Positions 5,045 through 6,616 of a stretch of 6,616 bases of DNA are shown piece by piece. The stretch lies in contig JAKSDM010000017.1 of NCBI GenBank assembly GCA_022360135.1, positions 1 through 6,616 on the forward strand, written 5' to 3'. The notes below the pieces were generated by a model that was given only the letters and a program-made list of their open reading frames with translations, searched no databases and had not been told where the DNA came from. The stretch comes from Pseudanabaenales cyanobacterium (GTDB taxonomy: Bacteria > Cyanobacteriota > Cyanobacteriia > Phormidesmidales > Phormidesmidaceae). The position numbers were made by a program, and so were the translations under genes. Positions within the stretch are counted from its first letter, which is position 1; each line of letters starts with the position of its first letter.

Positions 5045-6616
5045 CTAACCAAAGGCACTCGCCGTTGAGGCTATGACAAAGGCGGCGTAGGTAAAAACGT
5101 AACCAGCTGCGAAGTGAGTCAGACCCACCAAGCGAGCTTGAACGATGGATAGAGCGACGGGCTTATCCTTCCAGCGAACTAGGTTCGCTAGCGGAGTCCG
5201 CTCATGCGCCCAAACCAGGGTTTCAATCAGTTCTTGCCAGTACCCTCTCCAGGAGATCAGGAACATGAAACCAGTCGCCCAAACCAGGTGTCCAAAGAGG
5301 AACATCCAGGCCCAGACTGCTATGCTGTTCATGCCGTAGGGGTTATACCCATTGATCAACTGAGCAGAGTTCTGCCAGAGGTAATCTCTGAACCAACCCA
5401 TCAGGTAGGTCGAGGACTCATTGAACTGAGCTACATTTCCCTGCCAGATTGTCAGATGCTTCCAATGCCAATAGAAGGTGACCCAACCTAAAGTGTTCAG
5501 CATCCAGAACATGGCCAGGTAGAAAGCGTCCCAAGCGGAGATATCGCAAGTGCCGCCCCGACCCGGACCATCACAGGGGAAGCTATAGCCGAAGTCTTTC
5601 TTGTCGGGCATAAGCTTGGAACCCCGAGCATCCAGAGCACCCTTGACCAAAATTAGGGTGGTGGTATGCAAGCCTAGAGCGATCGCATGATGAACCAAGA
5701 AATCGCCAGGGCCAACGGTCAGAAATAGGGAGTTAGTTCCACTATTAATTGCATCTAGCCAACCCGGCAGCCAAACGCTGGCGCCACCTGCTCCAGCTAG
5801 ACTATCGGGGTTAGACAAATAGATGTCGAAGCCATAAAGCAACTTACCGTGAGCCGCCTGAATCCACTGAGCAAATACAGGCTCAATTAAGATTTGCTTC
5901 TCAGGTGTCGCAAAGGCGTTCATTACGTCGTTGTGACAATACAAACCGAGCGTATGGAAGCCTAGGAATAAAGAGACCCAGCTCAAGTGAGAGATAATAG
6001 CCTCTTTGTGCTCCAGAGCTCGACCTAAGACGTTATCTTTATTCGCTTCGTGGTCATAATCACGCACAAAAAAGATAGCGCCGTGGGCAAAAGCGCCCAC
6101 CATCAAGAAACCGGCAATGTACTGGTGATGGGTATACAACGCTGCCTGAGTCGTAAAGTCCTTAGAAATAAAGGCATAGGACGGCAACGAGTACATATGC
6201 TGGGCGACCAGCGAGGTGACCACGCCCAAACTAGCCAAAGCCAAAGTCAGCTGGATGTGAAGGGAGTTGTTAATCGTGTCAAACAGACCTTCATGTCCTC
6301 GACCCATCTTGCCTGCGAAGGGGGTTCCTGGAGTAGGCGCATGGGTATCCAGAATCTCCTTCATGCTGTGGCCAATGCCAAAGTTGGTTTTGTACATATG
6401 GCCGGCAATCACCAACAAACAGCCCCAAGCGAGATGGTGATGGGCAATATCGGTTAACCACAGAGACTCAGTTTGGGGATGGAAACCACCCAAGAAAGTC
6501 AAAATTGCGGTTCCGGCTCCTTGAGCAGTCCCAAATACATGACCTGGCGTATCCGGATTCTGAGCATAGACAGCCCAGTTACCCGTAAAGAAAGGCGCTA
6601 AGCCAGCCGGGTGAGG
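5045..6616 (-). CDS. psaB: Photosystem I P700 chlorophyll a apoprotein A2 (partial, N-terminus beyond window)
   Basis: PsaB forms, with PsaA, the membrane core of photosystem I in the thylakoid. It binds half of P700, antenna chlorophylls, a phylloquinone and, jointly, the FX iron-sulfur cluster. The frame is open from the right edge, starting PHPAGLAPFFTGNW, to a TAG at 5045-5047. That gives about 523 residues; the family is usually about 735, so roughly 210 N-terminal residues lie outside. Landmarks include the FX loop FPCDGPGRGGTCDIS, with cysteine codons at 5573-5575 and 5546-5548. The P700-side helix FGHLVWATGFMFLISW has its histidine codon at 5288-5290, followed by RGYWQEL of the quinone region. 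Many chlorophyll-ligand histidines are present (HHHLAW, YTHHQY, GPGDFLVHHAIALGLH). The TTG at 6502 is internal, not a start. psaA normally precedes psaB in one operon and would lie to the right. A strong terminator follows the gene. Some conserved positions are altered (for example YCHNDV, usually YVHNDV). Confidence 0.97.
   Translation of the reverse strand, partial: PHPAGLAPFFTGNWAVYAQNPDTPGHVFGTAQGAGTAILTFLGGFHPQTESLWLTDIAHHHLAWGCLLVIAGHMYKTNFGIGHSMKEILDTHAPTPGTPFAGKMGRGHEGLFDTINNSLHIQLTLALASLGVVTSLVAQHMYSLPSYAFISKDFTTQAALYTHHQYIAGFLMVGAFAHGAIFFVRDYDHEANKDNVLGRALEHKEAIISHLSWVSLFLGFHTLGLYCHNDVMNAFATPEKQILIEPVFAQWIQAAHGKLLYGFDIYLSNPDSLAGAGGASVWLPGWLDAINSGTNSLFLTVGPGDFLVHHAIALGLHTTTLILVKGALDARGSKLMPDKKDFGYSFPCDGPGRGGTCDISAWDAFYLAMFWMLNTLGWVTFYWHWKHLTIWQGNVAQFNESSTYLMGWFRDYLWQNSAQLINGYNPYGMNSIAVWAWMFLFGHLVWATGFMFLISWRGYWQELIETLVWAHERTPLANLVRWKDKPVALSIVQARLVGLTHFAAGYVFTYAAFVIASTASAFG
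5679..5686. repeat. HIP1 octamer GCGATCGC
   Basis: Third perfect HIP1 copy. It lies within psaB, in the codons of the HHAIALGLH region. Confidence 0.85.

Noticed and set aside
6050..6457. A 135-codon plus-strand frame opposite psaB.
   Set aside because: It is antisense to highly conserved psaB codons, with no motif; a shadow frame.

Overview
The window comes from a cyanobacterium. The right quarter is a 5'-truncated psaB, encoding the photosystem I P700 core subunit, which occurs only in oxygenic phototrophs. Three copies of the cyanobacterial HIP1 octamer GCGATCGC (800, 2168, 5679) agree with this. I cannot name the genus from sequence alone.

Left edge (1-434): a minus-strand gene for a TfoX/Sxy N-terminal-domain protein. 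It carries an apparent 1-base frameshift near 141-143, and the rest of its C-terminus is still readable in the next frame down to 34. A divergent intergenic region follows, with a good sigma70-type promoter (547-574) firing rightward.

Centre (650-4930): four plus-strand genes. They encode (i) a secreted protein with a PsbP/DUF1795-like beta-rich domain, (ii) a polytopic membrane protein of the UPF0104/LPG_synthase_TM family, (iii) a DPM1/GtrB/ArnC-like family 2 glycosyltransferase with two C-terminal membrane helices, and (iv) a PAPS-dependent-type sulfotransferase. Genes ii-iv look like envelope glycan or glycolipid enzymes: a polyprenyl-phosphate sugar synthase, a membrane protein of a family tied to lipid-linked substrates, and a sulfate-transferring enzyme. 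A 394-base gap between iii and iv holds a startless open frame that ends in a hydrophobic helix and a basic tail. It may be the 3' stub of a lost membrane protein gene.

Right (4931-6616): a perfect hairpin with a T-tract terminates psaB, which converges on the sulfotransferase gene. psaB runs off the right edge with about 523 C-terminal residues present, including the FX cysteine loop and the P700-side helix. Its sequence departs from the usual PsaB consensus at a few normally conserved positions.

I see no CRISPR array, tRNA, rRNA, transposase or phage gene. The most notable points are the broken tfoX-like gene, the possible gene stub in a glycan block, and the somewhat divergent PsaB.
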